From NCBI RefSeq assembly GCF_963676685.1, contig NC_092348.1, forward strand, positions 29,983,386 through 30,047,385: 64,000 nucleotides of DNA, read 5' to 3'. Position 1 is the stretch's first letter. Every line of letters begins with the position of its first letter. Source of the DNA: Mytilus edulis. Lineage: Eukaryota; Mollusca; Bivalvia; Mytilida; Mytilidae. A program made the position numbers and the translations under genes. Below are positions 1-12,500 of the stretch, in pieces. The notes beneath the pieces are model-generated. The model worked only from the letters and a program-made list of their open reading frames with translations, searched no databases and was not told where the DNA came from.

Positions 1-71
1 TAAACAATTAAGAATGCCATGCGTACTCGTCTTAATTTTATTACTCTCAATTGACACATTGGAAAAGTCGA

Positions 72-180
72 GTACACGCCATCTTCGTTCTGTAACCAAG
101 GGTTACGATCCATTTCCCTCCTAGCCAGTAGAGGAGATGAGGGAAGTGGATCGTAACCCTTGGCTAGCGAAGATAAGTAC
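72..180. repeat. Imperfect hairpin downstream of alkaline phosphatase
   Basis: Two arms of about 45 bases pair around a short loop: AACCAAGGGTTACGATCCA in one arm faces TGGATCGTAACCCTTGG in the other, with outer ATCTTCG/CGAAGAT. It is probably a small fold-back element. The flanking 1-71 and 181-282 show nothing further. Confidence 0.6.
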
Positions 181-282
181 ACCCTACAATGATTCAGATA
201 ATAAAATTGAGAATGGAAATGGGGAATGTGCCAAAGAGACAACAAGATGTATGTTTTCCTTTTCATGTTTTGAAGATATTTT

Positions 283-288
283 TTTATT
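283..288 (-). promoter_or_regulatory. Candidate poly(A) signal of alkaline phosphatase
   Basis: AATAAA on the minus strand about 80 bases after the stop codon in an A/T-rich 3' region. It is the first canonical hexamer downstream. Confidence 0.5.
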
Positions 289-366
289 AGTGGTAAAATT
301 ACTTTTAGAAATAATAAACAAAGAAAAACATGGAAAACAGAATATCATATATATTCATTTCTATTG

Positions 367-566
367 TTATGGCATATGGTCTACACAACTGTTTTTATAT
401 TCCCCTACACATGACGCAAATGCTAAAACGTGTGGTATATAACTCTGCTCATGTGTAGCGTGGAACAAATGTGACATAGGTCCTTTTGCATAGATTGCAA
501 CATCTTCTCCTGCATGTGTAGATGGGTTAAAAGGAATGGCTGATTCCGATACATAGTTCTTATCAT
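367..566 (-). CDS. Alkaline phosphatase exon 9 (C-terminus, stop)
   Basis: Encodes the last zinc ligand in [14 protein letters not shown] (equivalent of His432), then [19 protein letters not shown] and a C-terminal [17 protein letters not shown] before TAA at 369-367. The Cys pair matches the family's C-terminal disulfide. Vertebrate enzymes continue with a small-residue linker and a hydrophobic GPI-attachment tail; here the frame ends first, so the product is probably secreted, unless another transcript form replaces this exon. Confidence 0.94.
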
Positions 567-3500
567 CTACAAAATATAAAAGATGTCTTATCAGTGTCTA
601 TAAGTATTCAATATATATCGGATATGCACGACCATTTTGGTATTCTGGGGAAAAGAGGAGCGTCGTAACTTAGGTATCTGATTCATCACTACCGCTCGCA
701 TTAAAAAACATTTGTTGTTTTCATTTGTAGTAAATCACAGTGCATATTGAGTATGTGTCTTAGGACAACATACGTTTTCTTTTAAAATATTAAATGAGTA
801 ATTAGCAAAGCACGCTCTGTCACCATAATTTTAGGTAACCTCAATTGCCTCATTGGTTAATGTGGAAGGATAACAATGAAACATTTATCTGAGGTGAACC
901 TTCTTCTTAAAACTTCCCATGCTTTCTATTATTTCAAATACGGCATATTCTTAAGGAGGCAAAAGCCGCTTTGTACATATCTATGAATAATGGTAGAGTA
1001 TTTTTTTACCATTAATCGGTAAGCATTTCGCCTTCTTTGTGTGTGTATCTTAGTTTTTCCATTCCAAACTATAGTCAACTGAATAATCTCAATATGTTGT
1101 TTTGCTTTCGCTGTTATTTTATAAAGTAAATAAATCTCAATTTAACAACGGTGTCTATAGTATTTACCTGTATTCACGCTAGTTAAGTCAGGTCTGATTC
1201 CTGACCATGCTCCAGGACCAGTACCATAGATTAATGATGTCAATGGTTTGTGGTCTTTAGCAAGTTCGAGTTGACCAGCACTGTTCTTTATCAAACCTAG
1301 AAAATATTTTTTTAATGTAAGAATTAATATAAATTATGCTATATTTTCAATTTCTTAAATCACGATCGCTCATTAAGTGTTAAATTACAGCTTTTATACA
1401 ATAGTGATCTCAAAGAATGACATGACTTCAGTTATTTGTTTACTAAATGATACTAGTAAGCTAAACCAGCTATCAACCACTTTCTTTCCAGGAGTAAAAT
1501 GAAATTCTTAAAAAAAAGTACTCGGGAAAACTGTGCGGTCAATACACTATGCTTTAAACTATATTGCCTCGATATGATTGATTTTTTTTTCATATTAATA
1601 TCAGATTGGAAACACTCATTGCATTTACTTTCAAATCGTTAATATTACTTCCTCGTCAGATAGCCGCGTGATTGCTCATATTATTCCTTAGCTATTGGCA
1701 ACTTGAGATCTAGTTTCATTGCGTTTGTTTCTATTTCAGCTTTCAATATATAACCCAACTTGGTAAGAATAGGTAACAAACGAAAGAACCGGTCAAACAG
1801 TTCGTGGACGAGTCTACTTTTTAACGGTTGATATGAAATAAATGTCTGACTCTCGTAAAATAGCATCTTCTATTCCTTTCAAATCTGAATACATTCAGAA
1901 CTCGTACAATTTAAATGCATTTAATCTGTAAATTTTGTATAACACCCGTTTTATTTCTGATTATTGGTTCAGCAAGTGGAGTTTTCAGAACCGAAATATA
2001 CGAAGTTTGTTTATTCATCATTCCTGTGTTTTGTACTTCAATAGTCCCATAAATGACTCCCTTCTCAAGGCATTAGCATTTCTATCATGAATTTCTGAAC
2101 TGAGGTACAATTTTTAGAACACCAGATGTTATGAAACATCAATTTATATAAAAAAAATACCAATTACTCAGAAAACTCACCCAAAATATCATTTCCTCTA
2201 GCAGGATATCCAGCTAGAACCAAAGTGTGTGAATGATCAGCTGTAATTACGGCCAATGTGTCTCTATCATTTGTCATACTATCCATTTTTGCAACAGCGT
2301 CATTGAAAGCCAGAGTTTCATGCAATGCCTTAACAGCATGATTGCCATGATGGGCTAAATCTATTTTACCACCTGTATTATAAATAGAATACATTTTCGA
2401 ATTCTATTAGCTCTTGTTTGCGTTTAAGAAGTAAATTACAATAAACCGTTCCATAATTTACAAGGGCAATTGAATTTACATAATAAATAACCATGAAGGA
2501 TGTCCTATATATTGGGTCGTATTTTTGTTCTTGAGGTAAGAATTCACGCTAAATGAGTTTGTTTGTGGTTTGGTGCTGATTTTGAGAATAATGTCTGTCT
2601 GTCTATCTTGTACTTGTATTTGTTTGCCTCTTTATTGTCGTCTTTCTTTCACGCATACTTCTTAAATACCCTTTCATGGAATTTTCAATGAATCGTAATA
2701 CCCTTTCATGGAATTCTCAATGAATCGTAATACCCTTTCATGGAATTTTCAATGAATCGTATCTAACACTGTTTTCAGTGTATTTATAAGAGCCCAAACA
2801 GAGACTTCTTAAAGGATAATCAAGAAAAGAAATCCATGTTACAAGTTTTTTGTGAATGATTTATTTTATGTTTTGGCTATCATGATTTGATGGCTAAATT
2901 TTTGTTTATTTTTCTCAAGCACAAAAATCGTCCCAAAGGTGACCTTCTAATTTTGGTTGTTCAAAAGTGCATTCAAAGATTTCAGTTTTGAAATTGTTTT
3001 ATGTCTACCCAGACAAAACTGTTCATTTTTTTGTAAGAAACAGAGAAAATAAAATGAAAAATAAAATTCCGTGTTTGTGTCGCCTGTCAAGATAGAATGG
3101 GAAACCTAGGGAGACCACTACGACGGTGACTGAGTAAACTATTGTGATAAAGCTTTGTTTTATAGATAGAAAAGACCTGGATAGCATTTGTCCGTTGTCT
3201 TTGACCTCCTTTTCATGATTCAGCGGCTGCTTGAAAACTGTATAGTGTTTACTATGTGATTTTCTCACTTATCATGAGTGAGTAGACCTATATTTGGTAT
3301 AGCTGCCATTTTATTTGAATTTATGTAGTGAATTCCTCTTGTACAACTATAAGTTTGTATGAACTAGTCTGTATTTAAGATATTAAAGCATCATGTCATC
3401 TCAATTTGATGTGTGGGATGATGATGGTAAGTTGTACATGCTCGTTTGTCAGGGTTGTCTGATCCTGATCTTATTTCCATCGTTTATTGGTCAATGTTTT

Positions 3501-6500
3501 CGTATTTAATGTAGTATTTTGAACAGATATATCATGTTAAGGAGGGGTATTTGCGAAAAATACCAGTCGAGAGAATGTTAAATTTCACGAGCCGTAAGGC
3601 GAGGGAAATTCATTCTCAAGACTGGTATTTTTCGCAAATACCCCTCAATAACATGATATATCTGTTTAAGGAGGCTCGAGGGTTTAAAAATATTAGAAAA
3701 CAATCAAACATTTGTTTTTCATTACAAATTTTATTTATTTCCTTTTGTAATTGTTACTTTATCATATGGTACAAAAATCTTTCAAAACAATCAATTCGTG
3801 TTGGTCCCAGATGACTTTTGAAATGTATACATCATTGAAAAAGTTCCAAATTATCTCCCTTTGGTGGAAAAATGCCATGTTTTGGCTTTAAAATTGAAAT
3901 ATCTTTTTCAACTCATCGGTGACCTATCTTTTTTAATATAATTTCCATATAAGCTGTACTTAAACTAAATTATTGTAAAATTTGAGCGATTTCTGTAATA
4001 ATTTTCTTTTTTTATTTCGATATTTACCTTTATTTCTCCTATTACTTCAACAGAAAAAAAACACCTTTACAAAAATGTATGCTTCTTTCGAAGGCAGATT
4101 GTGAGCGCAAATGAACGTTGACCCCACTTTTTTATTTTATTTTTCTATTAACTATAACATAAAGTTCATTTATAGAAAAATATAGAGAAATCCTATATAA
4201 ATGATTTAGACCCGCGAACCCCCTTAATTACACCGAATGTTAATGTACTAAAACGCATTGATGATCGTGACGTTACAAGCGTCTAGTCGGATAGAGTATT
4301 TTTTGGCAAATACCACGGCAGAGAGGGTAAAAAAGGCATATCCTTTTAGCAAATACACCGGCGGCGTTAAAAATGAACGATATTCATTTGATAACAGTAA
4401 ATTGGTGAAAAATACACTGGCTATTAACCAATCAAACCCCGGATTCTTACATAAGGTGTAATTATATATACTATAGGATAAACAAACGGTCAAAGATATT
4501 TGGTGTATACAGAATGATTTTAACTTGTAAATGTACATCTTGCAAAATTTATCTGACATTAACCTCATTGTTTCTGTCGATTTTCGTGGTTATGTCTATT
4601 TTTCAGATTCTATTAGCAATAGATCACTTATATGGGGTGTACAGAATAAATGATAGGTGGATATGTACGTTATCTTGAAGACGTTCATCATACTCATGGT
4701 CCGTGTAACACTTATCAATTCAAAGTTTTAAAAAGTTTTGAAATTTTAGATTTTTGGAATTTTGATCAAAGTTTTAAAATATCAAAATTTCAAATTGTGT
4801 AAAAGTTTTGAAGTTTTGAAATTTTAACCAAATTATTAAAATAATAAAATTCTAAATATCGTTTTGAAATTTGATAGTTTAGGAATTTGATCAAACTTTT
4901 AAAATACTAAACCTTACGTGCAATTTTGATTATTTTTAGGGGCAAAAAGAGGGGTACCTGTAAAAAGCGAAACGAAATAAAAGCGGAACGAAACGAAACA
5001 ATATGAATTGAAAACATACTTATACTTAAAAGTTAATGTATGAAATATAAAACCACAGACAGACAGTTGTAAGCGGTGAAAAATTGGATGACAAAATAAA
5101 TATTTCTCAAAAGAAGAGAATTCATTTCAAAACCATATGTTCGGCTCTGATATTGGTCATTTTACTTGCTGGTTTTTCTAGCACCTATATTTTAGGAGAA
5201 ACAGGAGTAACAGTAAAAACTGAACAACTCGCAGTAGGTCAAATAGTATGGTTAGGTTGAGCATGTATATATATTTTCTACTGAACTCTAAGCAATGAAA
5301 AGGCTCAATACACGGTGTATTATCTCTTTTGATTTCAATTTTTTCTGTTTTGCTCTACGACTTCTTACTTTCTGCAATCATGTTGGCTCAAGAATATATC
5401 ATTTCATGTTCATTATGAGCGATCATCTTTAACGTTTTAATCTGTTCTTTGTAAGTTGTTGGCCCGAAATATTCAGCTTTGAGCGTTCCCTAAGAAGGTC
5501 GATCAAGAAAAGCGCTTCGGTCGTAACTTTTAACGTTATGTTTTCATTTTTATCGGTTGTATGACGATCATAATTATATTGACTTGTATCAATGATTTTA
5601 GTTAATGTTTTTTTGGTACGGTAGGAATACTGAATGCATGGTGTCCCAATTAAGGTTGTGCTAGTCTACAATGTGGGAGGTTTTTAATATATATATATAT
5701 CTTATTTACGCTTAAATTAAGAGTACTAAGATCAAATATAAGTAGATTGGAGCCATGATACTGTTACAAGGTATCTACAAAAACTCATCATAGATGGATA
5801 CCAGGATATAAATTTTGCTGTTTTTTTAGCCAGACGCGTGTTTCGTCTACAAAAGACTTATCAGTGGCGCTCGAATCAAATTAAATTAAAAGGCATATAA
5901 AGTCAAACAAAATTAAAAAGGCCAAATAAAGTCACTTTTGTTTTACTTTGATACTACCACGAGGGGCTTCGATAATGGTACATTAAAATATTCTGATCCC
6001 CAATTTGATGAAAAAAATAATATTCTGTGTCACAACCTTAAAATTTCAGGATACTGTTATCCCATGTGATGTCTAATATTTATTTATAAAAAAAATCGAC
6101 TTCTTCTTTTCATTATTTATTTTGTAATTAAAAATGATTTGATATATTTCGTGCTATTTATTTATAACTTAGAATGATTGTTATCAGAGCCGTGTTTACA
6201 TCAGTGTTTACAGGTACCCCTCTTTTCGCCCCTTTTCTATTTTTGATATTTTAATCAAAAATTTAAAAAATCAAACTTTCAAAAAGTGAAATAATTAAAA
6301 TTGCACGTTAGGTTGAGTATTTTAAAAGTTTGATCAAATTCCTAAACTATCAAATTTATAAACGATATTTAAAATTTTGATATTTTAATAATTTGGTTAA
6401 AATTTCAAAATTTCAAAACTTTTACATAATTTGAAATTTTGATATTTTAAAACTTTGATCAAAATTCCAAATTCTAAAACTTCAAAACTTTTTAAAACTT

Positions 6501-9500
6501 TGAATTGATAAGTGTTACACGGACCACTCATCATACATACAATCAATATTTTTTTTATAAAAAATCTTGCAAGACAATAAATATGTAGGACTCTAAAGTG
6601 CGATGGTCTACGCTTAAGTACGATGGGGTATCACGCTAAAGTGTGATGGCTGTTTGTTCGCTAAAGAACGTTCACTTGGTTTATCACGCTAAAGTGCGAT
6701 GGACTAAAAGGGTAATGTTAAAGGGCTTGAAGTATTAAAGAACACGGATTTAAGAATAGTCTTCTTGCGAAAGCTAGTACAAGGTTTTATGACATATTTG
6801 ATAGGCTTTATAATTACCGGTAGTCTTAAGTGATCATTGTTTTAAATTAAGAAGAACGACCACGTAATTATTGCTAAAATGGTAATTTAGGTGTGACAAA
6901 CTATATATCCTGTATATGTTTTTTTTTTAATTCAGGCTGGTATCACATATTTTGATAATTGGTGTAGCTTGCCGTTCACACAGTCTATCACTAATGTGAA
7001 CATCTCCTCTCAAAGTCGTCATTGTAAATTACAAATACAAAATTCGTTATAATTTTTTAGCAGACAATTTATGATTTACGCATGGAAACATGACGTACCT
7101 TTATTTTACCGACTTTACTTTTCATTAAAATCAATATTTGAACGGGGACGGCAAAGTAAACTGCAACATAAACAATGATTTCAATGTATCCGTTAGCTTC
7201 AAATAGAAACAGGATAAAGGATATTCATAAATAAATGCGTATACTTTTGTATCTGTATAGTAAGATGGTCGACTGCAGGACAAAAGTCCTTCTTCTAGCA
7301 CCGAAAAAACCCACATTTGCTTCAGCCGACAAAACACAGTTATCATGTTTAAATTGAGTAAGTCATGGACCTTCGCTTTCAAGTTGTTAATCAAATATTC
7401 TACATTTATCTTTCGGCATGTTCATTTTTTGTTTGTATAAAAGTTTGTTCACGTCATAATCCATAGTATGTTTATTACGTCTATACTTTCGCGGATCATC
7501 GCACTTTAGCGTGTGTAGGCATCGTACTTTAGCGTAGACCATCGCACTTTAGCGTGACCATCGTACGTTAGCGTCCCCATCGCACTTTAGAGTCCTACAT
7601 ATGTATATATAAAAATGTATCCCTACCTTCAACCAATAAGAAGAACCCTTTTGGATTTTTCTGTAGAATGGTAATTGCTGCTTCGGTCATTTCTGCAAGG
7701 GACGGCTCACCAGCAACTTCGTAATGGGTATCAAAACGATCTAGTTCATAGGCCATACTGCTACTGTCAAAAAGACCTAAATGAATAAAACAAGTGGCAA
7801 TTTAGAAACAGTGTTTAATATGGGAATGTTCTGAATGGTCTAAACTTATCAAAGGAGTAGGTTCAGTAAGACCCCTTTTTGGCCCCAAAATATATCAGTT
7901 TTACAAAATTGTTATTGTGTATAAAACTTTTAGCTATATTGGATAGTAGAATACTTCTGCTACATAATATTGACTGTTTTTGACAATACAATGCACATAT
8001 ATCGGGTACTGGCATCATGAAGTCATTCTAAATTCAAGCATTTGGGTTAAATTTCAGACGATTTTCGTCTCAAATGGGAGTGGCCGCATTTGTGTTTATT
8101 CTTAATATTTGAATTAAAGTTGTATTTGATGATAATACATAACATATATAAAGGTTGAGGATGACACACGAATGCGGCCACTTTCATTTTTGACAAAAAT
8201 TATCTGAAAAGTGATGTATTATGGCATATTTGATAGATTTTTCATATCTAAGCTTGAATATCAGCGTCTGAAATGACACAATCACACAAACTAATGGAAT
8301 CAACTGAAGTAGACACTTAAGTGTTTAAAAAGTGTACAACATTTTTCATCAGATGAGTCTGAGATTTGAGTCCAAAATGGTCCGGACCTATAAATCCTTT
8401 AAAATTTAACTTTGTCTCTTTTGTCTGGCAATTTTTGCTAAATGTTTGCTTCCAGTTTTATACTGCCTATGGCTGTGGATTTACATTGGTATGTTAGGTA
8501 AGCTTTGAAGCGCGGTACTCATAAGGTTTTCATGCAAACGTACACAACTCATCTCTTTGTATGTTTTCTTACTTTCTTTTAAGTTTTTAACTCAATATTT
8601 GGAATAGTTATCTCCCTTGGATTCAATATTTTCTTTAATATAAGCAGGAAACCTCCCTTCCTTCATGCATAGATATTACTACCGGGCTGAATAGCCAAAA
8701 CGAATATGCTAACATTCCTCCTCAATCAAATGTGGGGTACCGGTGCCCTTTCCGGAAAAAACATAATATACCAACCTAAAAGGTAATCAAGTTGACTGAA
8801 GTTCGTCTGATGAAATTGTTTAGAATTCCATACATATTTGTGAGACATGTTTCTTGCTGTTTTGTCATTCTCCCATTCCTATATAATATGATATAAAAAA
8901 TGATATTTCAAATTTAATTACTACCACTCATTATTGTATTTAAATTGATAGCAATTTTTTTTTATCTCTTCAAAATTGACCTATTAGGTTAAATGCATCT
9001 AGATAATTAAATACGCTCATTTATATCAACTAAAACAATACATTTAAAATTTTATGCAAGTGCACTTATAAAATTGAAAAAAAACGTCTGTGCAATTCTA
9101 CCTATGTGTGTCGAATATTAGGGTTTTCCAGCTCATCAAATCCTAGTTTTCTTACAATCCAATTAAGCATTTAATTTAGAAAGTCTTTTTTCACTTTTAC
9201 TTAATATCCATAAAGTAACTCTCTAGTTCATTCCCAATGTTTTTGTGTTACAATAAGTTGATCTTTGTTATGCGTACATTATCTGCATTATAAACCCATG
9301 ATGTTGACCTTTTGTAGCATGTATAATATTTCGCGTCAACTTTTTTTTTCATTTAATAACTCACATTGCATTTAATAAGTTTCATTTCGTTATGAAAAGA
9401 TTCAACCTTACCTTAATAAGATCTCGCCCATCTCTGCGTCCATAGTGTGTGTTAGAACCAGATTCTGGGTCTGGAGTTGAATATGGTAAGAAAAAACGAC

Positions 9501-12500
9501 GTCCACCTCCCATCAAAACCTACAGAATACAAATAATATACCCGATCGTCTTTTATAACTTAAATAAAACTATGTAGTATAATTGATTATTCATTAAAAG
9601 ACAACTATCCATAAAAACTAAAGAATAAATGTCCGATGTTCACAATTACCTTGTTTCATTGAGTGACCTTGAATTATTTTCTATTTGCTTGCATTTTTCT
9701 TTGGTTTTTTTTATTATTGTTTTTCTGTTGTGTATTACGTTCTGTTTTTAATTGTTTTGTTGTTTACCACTCAGACAATTTAAATGACACAGTTTCACCT
9801 TCAAAAGCTTTTATTTTAACTAAAGATATTAGTGCTTGTCGTTTAAAGGGACACTAACTGTCAAATTCATGTTCGATTTGACCATTTCATATTTGATTTA
9901 TTGCCACGAAAAATATTTATCCAAATTATAAAAAGTCTGCAATTAATGATCATTTACAGGCATGACAGTGCAAGGGCTCGATAAGACATGTATGTAGCTT
10001 CGTTTCGCGTGTATTTTAGTCTTGATTACATCTATTAACTATCAAGTAGACCTTGGAAGACCTCCGATGGTCATTTAAGCGATAAAACATAAAGAGAAAG
10101 AGAAACTAGTCCAATTGGGGTTTTTTTCTAGGTCAGTTTAATTTCCTGTTATAGATTAAAAATAAATGTTATACACCGTTTTTACCTTCACAAGTATTTT
10201 TTTGTGGATCGAACCAGTCAATCAAATGATTTACCTTTGTTTAACTTTCAATGTTGGCATTCTTTTCCTTTATTTAAATAACCAAACACGCACACTTCAC
10301 GCATTATCCATCTCTAGGTAAGGAATTTAATTGAAGTTCACATGAATACGGATTCAATGAAGTCATATTATTCACTTGCAAGTAGATAATACATCCTCAA
10401 TGTTTCTTAGTTTAATTTGACCAAATTGAACCATACTGGATCCTAAAAGCGAATTAGTGTTTCACTATATCACTTTCATTAGTGATTGAACAAAAAAAAA
10501 AGATTTATTATAGATCTCGTAGCTAGTGTCCCTTTAATTAAGGCAATGTCGGTGTATAAGTACATTTAACCACGTTTAAACAATACCTGAATATTTGGGT
10601 TTTCCTCTACCAGCTGAAGGGCTATATCTTTACATCCGCCATTCACGTTCTGTGTGTAATGATCTCCCTCCCAGCTCCTACTACCAACATGTGCGTACGC
10701 AGACGCAGGGGTAGCATGTGTGATTCTCGCTGTGGTCACTATACCAACAGACTTTCCTAAGAATACATATCATTGACGAAAAGGTTTACTAATGAATTCA
10801 AAAAGATTCGGACACTCGTCAAAGTTTTCTATTGCTGTTTATTCTCTTTGTAATTGAGTACGGGATTTATCTACAGTATGGTACAGAATAACTAGTAGCG
10901 GACTTTGTTGTGTGGCTATCTGTATTTGTTGCATGTCCAATCGTGTTACATTGCGTTACGTTGTTTAGAACAGGTAAAATGTTGCTTCATTTCTGTACAT
11001 AATGCTACGGTGTACGTAATTGTTTGTATATATGCATTGTTGATTTGAAGTTATATTCAGTAGTGAGTCCATTGAAAACTGACGGAAGTACTGCTATCAA
11101 AAGATATCATATTACAGAAATAAGATTCGAAAACATCATTTTATTTCCCGTCTTTTCTTTGACGCGCTTGATTTTTGAGAACATACTGTTTTCAGACAGA
11201 CTTATTTTTAGTGTTAAATTCATACTATTAGAAAATAAAATGCATTGTGTATCAATTTATGATAGCTTCACGTTCATGAAAAAAGTAAAAGCGCATGAAA
11301 ATGGTTTACATTGCTGCTCCGCATCTTAAAATATGGTAAAGCATTATACAAATAGCAAAAACATTCACCTCGCTTCATATTTACGACAGCCCGAACACCT
11401 ATTTGAGCGGAAATCTTTGCCCATCGCAGCATTTAAGAACTCAGCAACTGGTTATATCAACAAATTTGGCAAAAGGAATCTAACAACTATTGTCGTAATA
11501 TATAAGGAAGTGTAGTTTCACAATTTATGGGAGAAATGACGATGTGTTTGGTTCATTTATCATTCATGCTTTTTCTGCACAATTCTAAATGAAATATGTC
11601 ACCAATGATCCGATAAACTTGGAAATTGTTTCATCAACGGACAAGGTTCACACGTGATGGTAACTGGTCCTCTTATCTATGTCGGACTATTACACTATAT
11701 ATTTTTTCATTACATGACCTAGCTCATACAAATCAGTATACCCTCGCAAATCACTAAACTAGAAATCCGCTTTTTAAAATGAATCCTATTGTGCAAAGCT
11801 ATATTTTGTTAACCATTGATTAACACGTTTACATTTTTGTCATGTTAAACTATTTTCAAGAGAAACTTTGGATTTCTTACGGTTACTGGTATTTCCCTAC
11901 TTAAAAGTGAGAAGTTTAAACGACAATGTTAGATATGTGATTGACTTTTTAGAAATCCAGTACCATTCTAAAATTCTGAATTGTCCGTTAGAATGATTTC
12001 AAGATATTTTATTTGTTGATGTTCCGTAATATTATGTCAAACCCAGAATATCATCTTAAAAGGGTTAAAAAGTCATACCTTCCGCCAAAGACCAGTCTAG
12101 AATTGTGTTAAGATTATGTGCTGGTGAGGGATCACAGTGACCTCTAGGTATACTAGCATCTACACCAATCACACCTTTGTTTGTCTTAACTCCTGACAAG
12201 AAGGCGGTAGCGGTTCCGGCAGAATCTGGTGTTGTGTAATCTTGATTGTAGGTCTACAAGTTTTAAACAAGAAACGTTTACTATATTATTGTGCTCTTGT
12301 ACAACCTGTGTGTTTAATATAAGATTCAAAGCAAGATACATGTACTATGTTAGTGTGCTCTTGTACAGAAACTGTGTGTTTTATATATTAAGATTAAACG
12401 CAAGGTAAGTATCAAAATGTTAGTGTGCTCTTGCACAAACTCTGTGTATTCTATTAACCGAAAGCAACAATTACATCATTTTTTACTTTTGAAAACGTTG

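Noticed and set aside
9118-9175. Minus frame [17 protein letters not shown] next to a possible donor
   Set aside because: Short, ends in TAG, no acceptor in phase; probably a fragment of an unrelated repeat.
9235-9310. Candidate for the missing alkaline phosphatase exon on the minus strand (SWVYNADNV)
   Set aside because: Some resemblance to the family's V-W-N segment, but neither splice phase fits exons 5 and 6 and no D-Y-L-L-G follows.
11024-11515. Two consecutive plus-strand frames of 101 and 60 codons
   Set aside because: No motif, no splice context, A/T-rich composition like surrounding intron.
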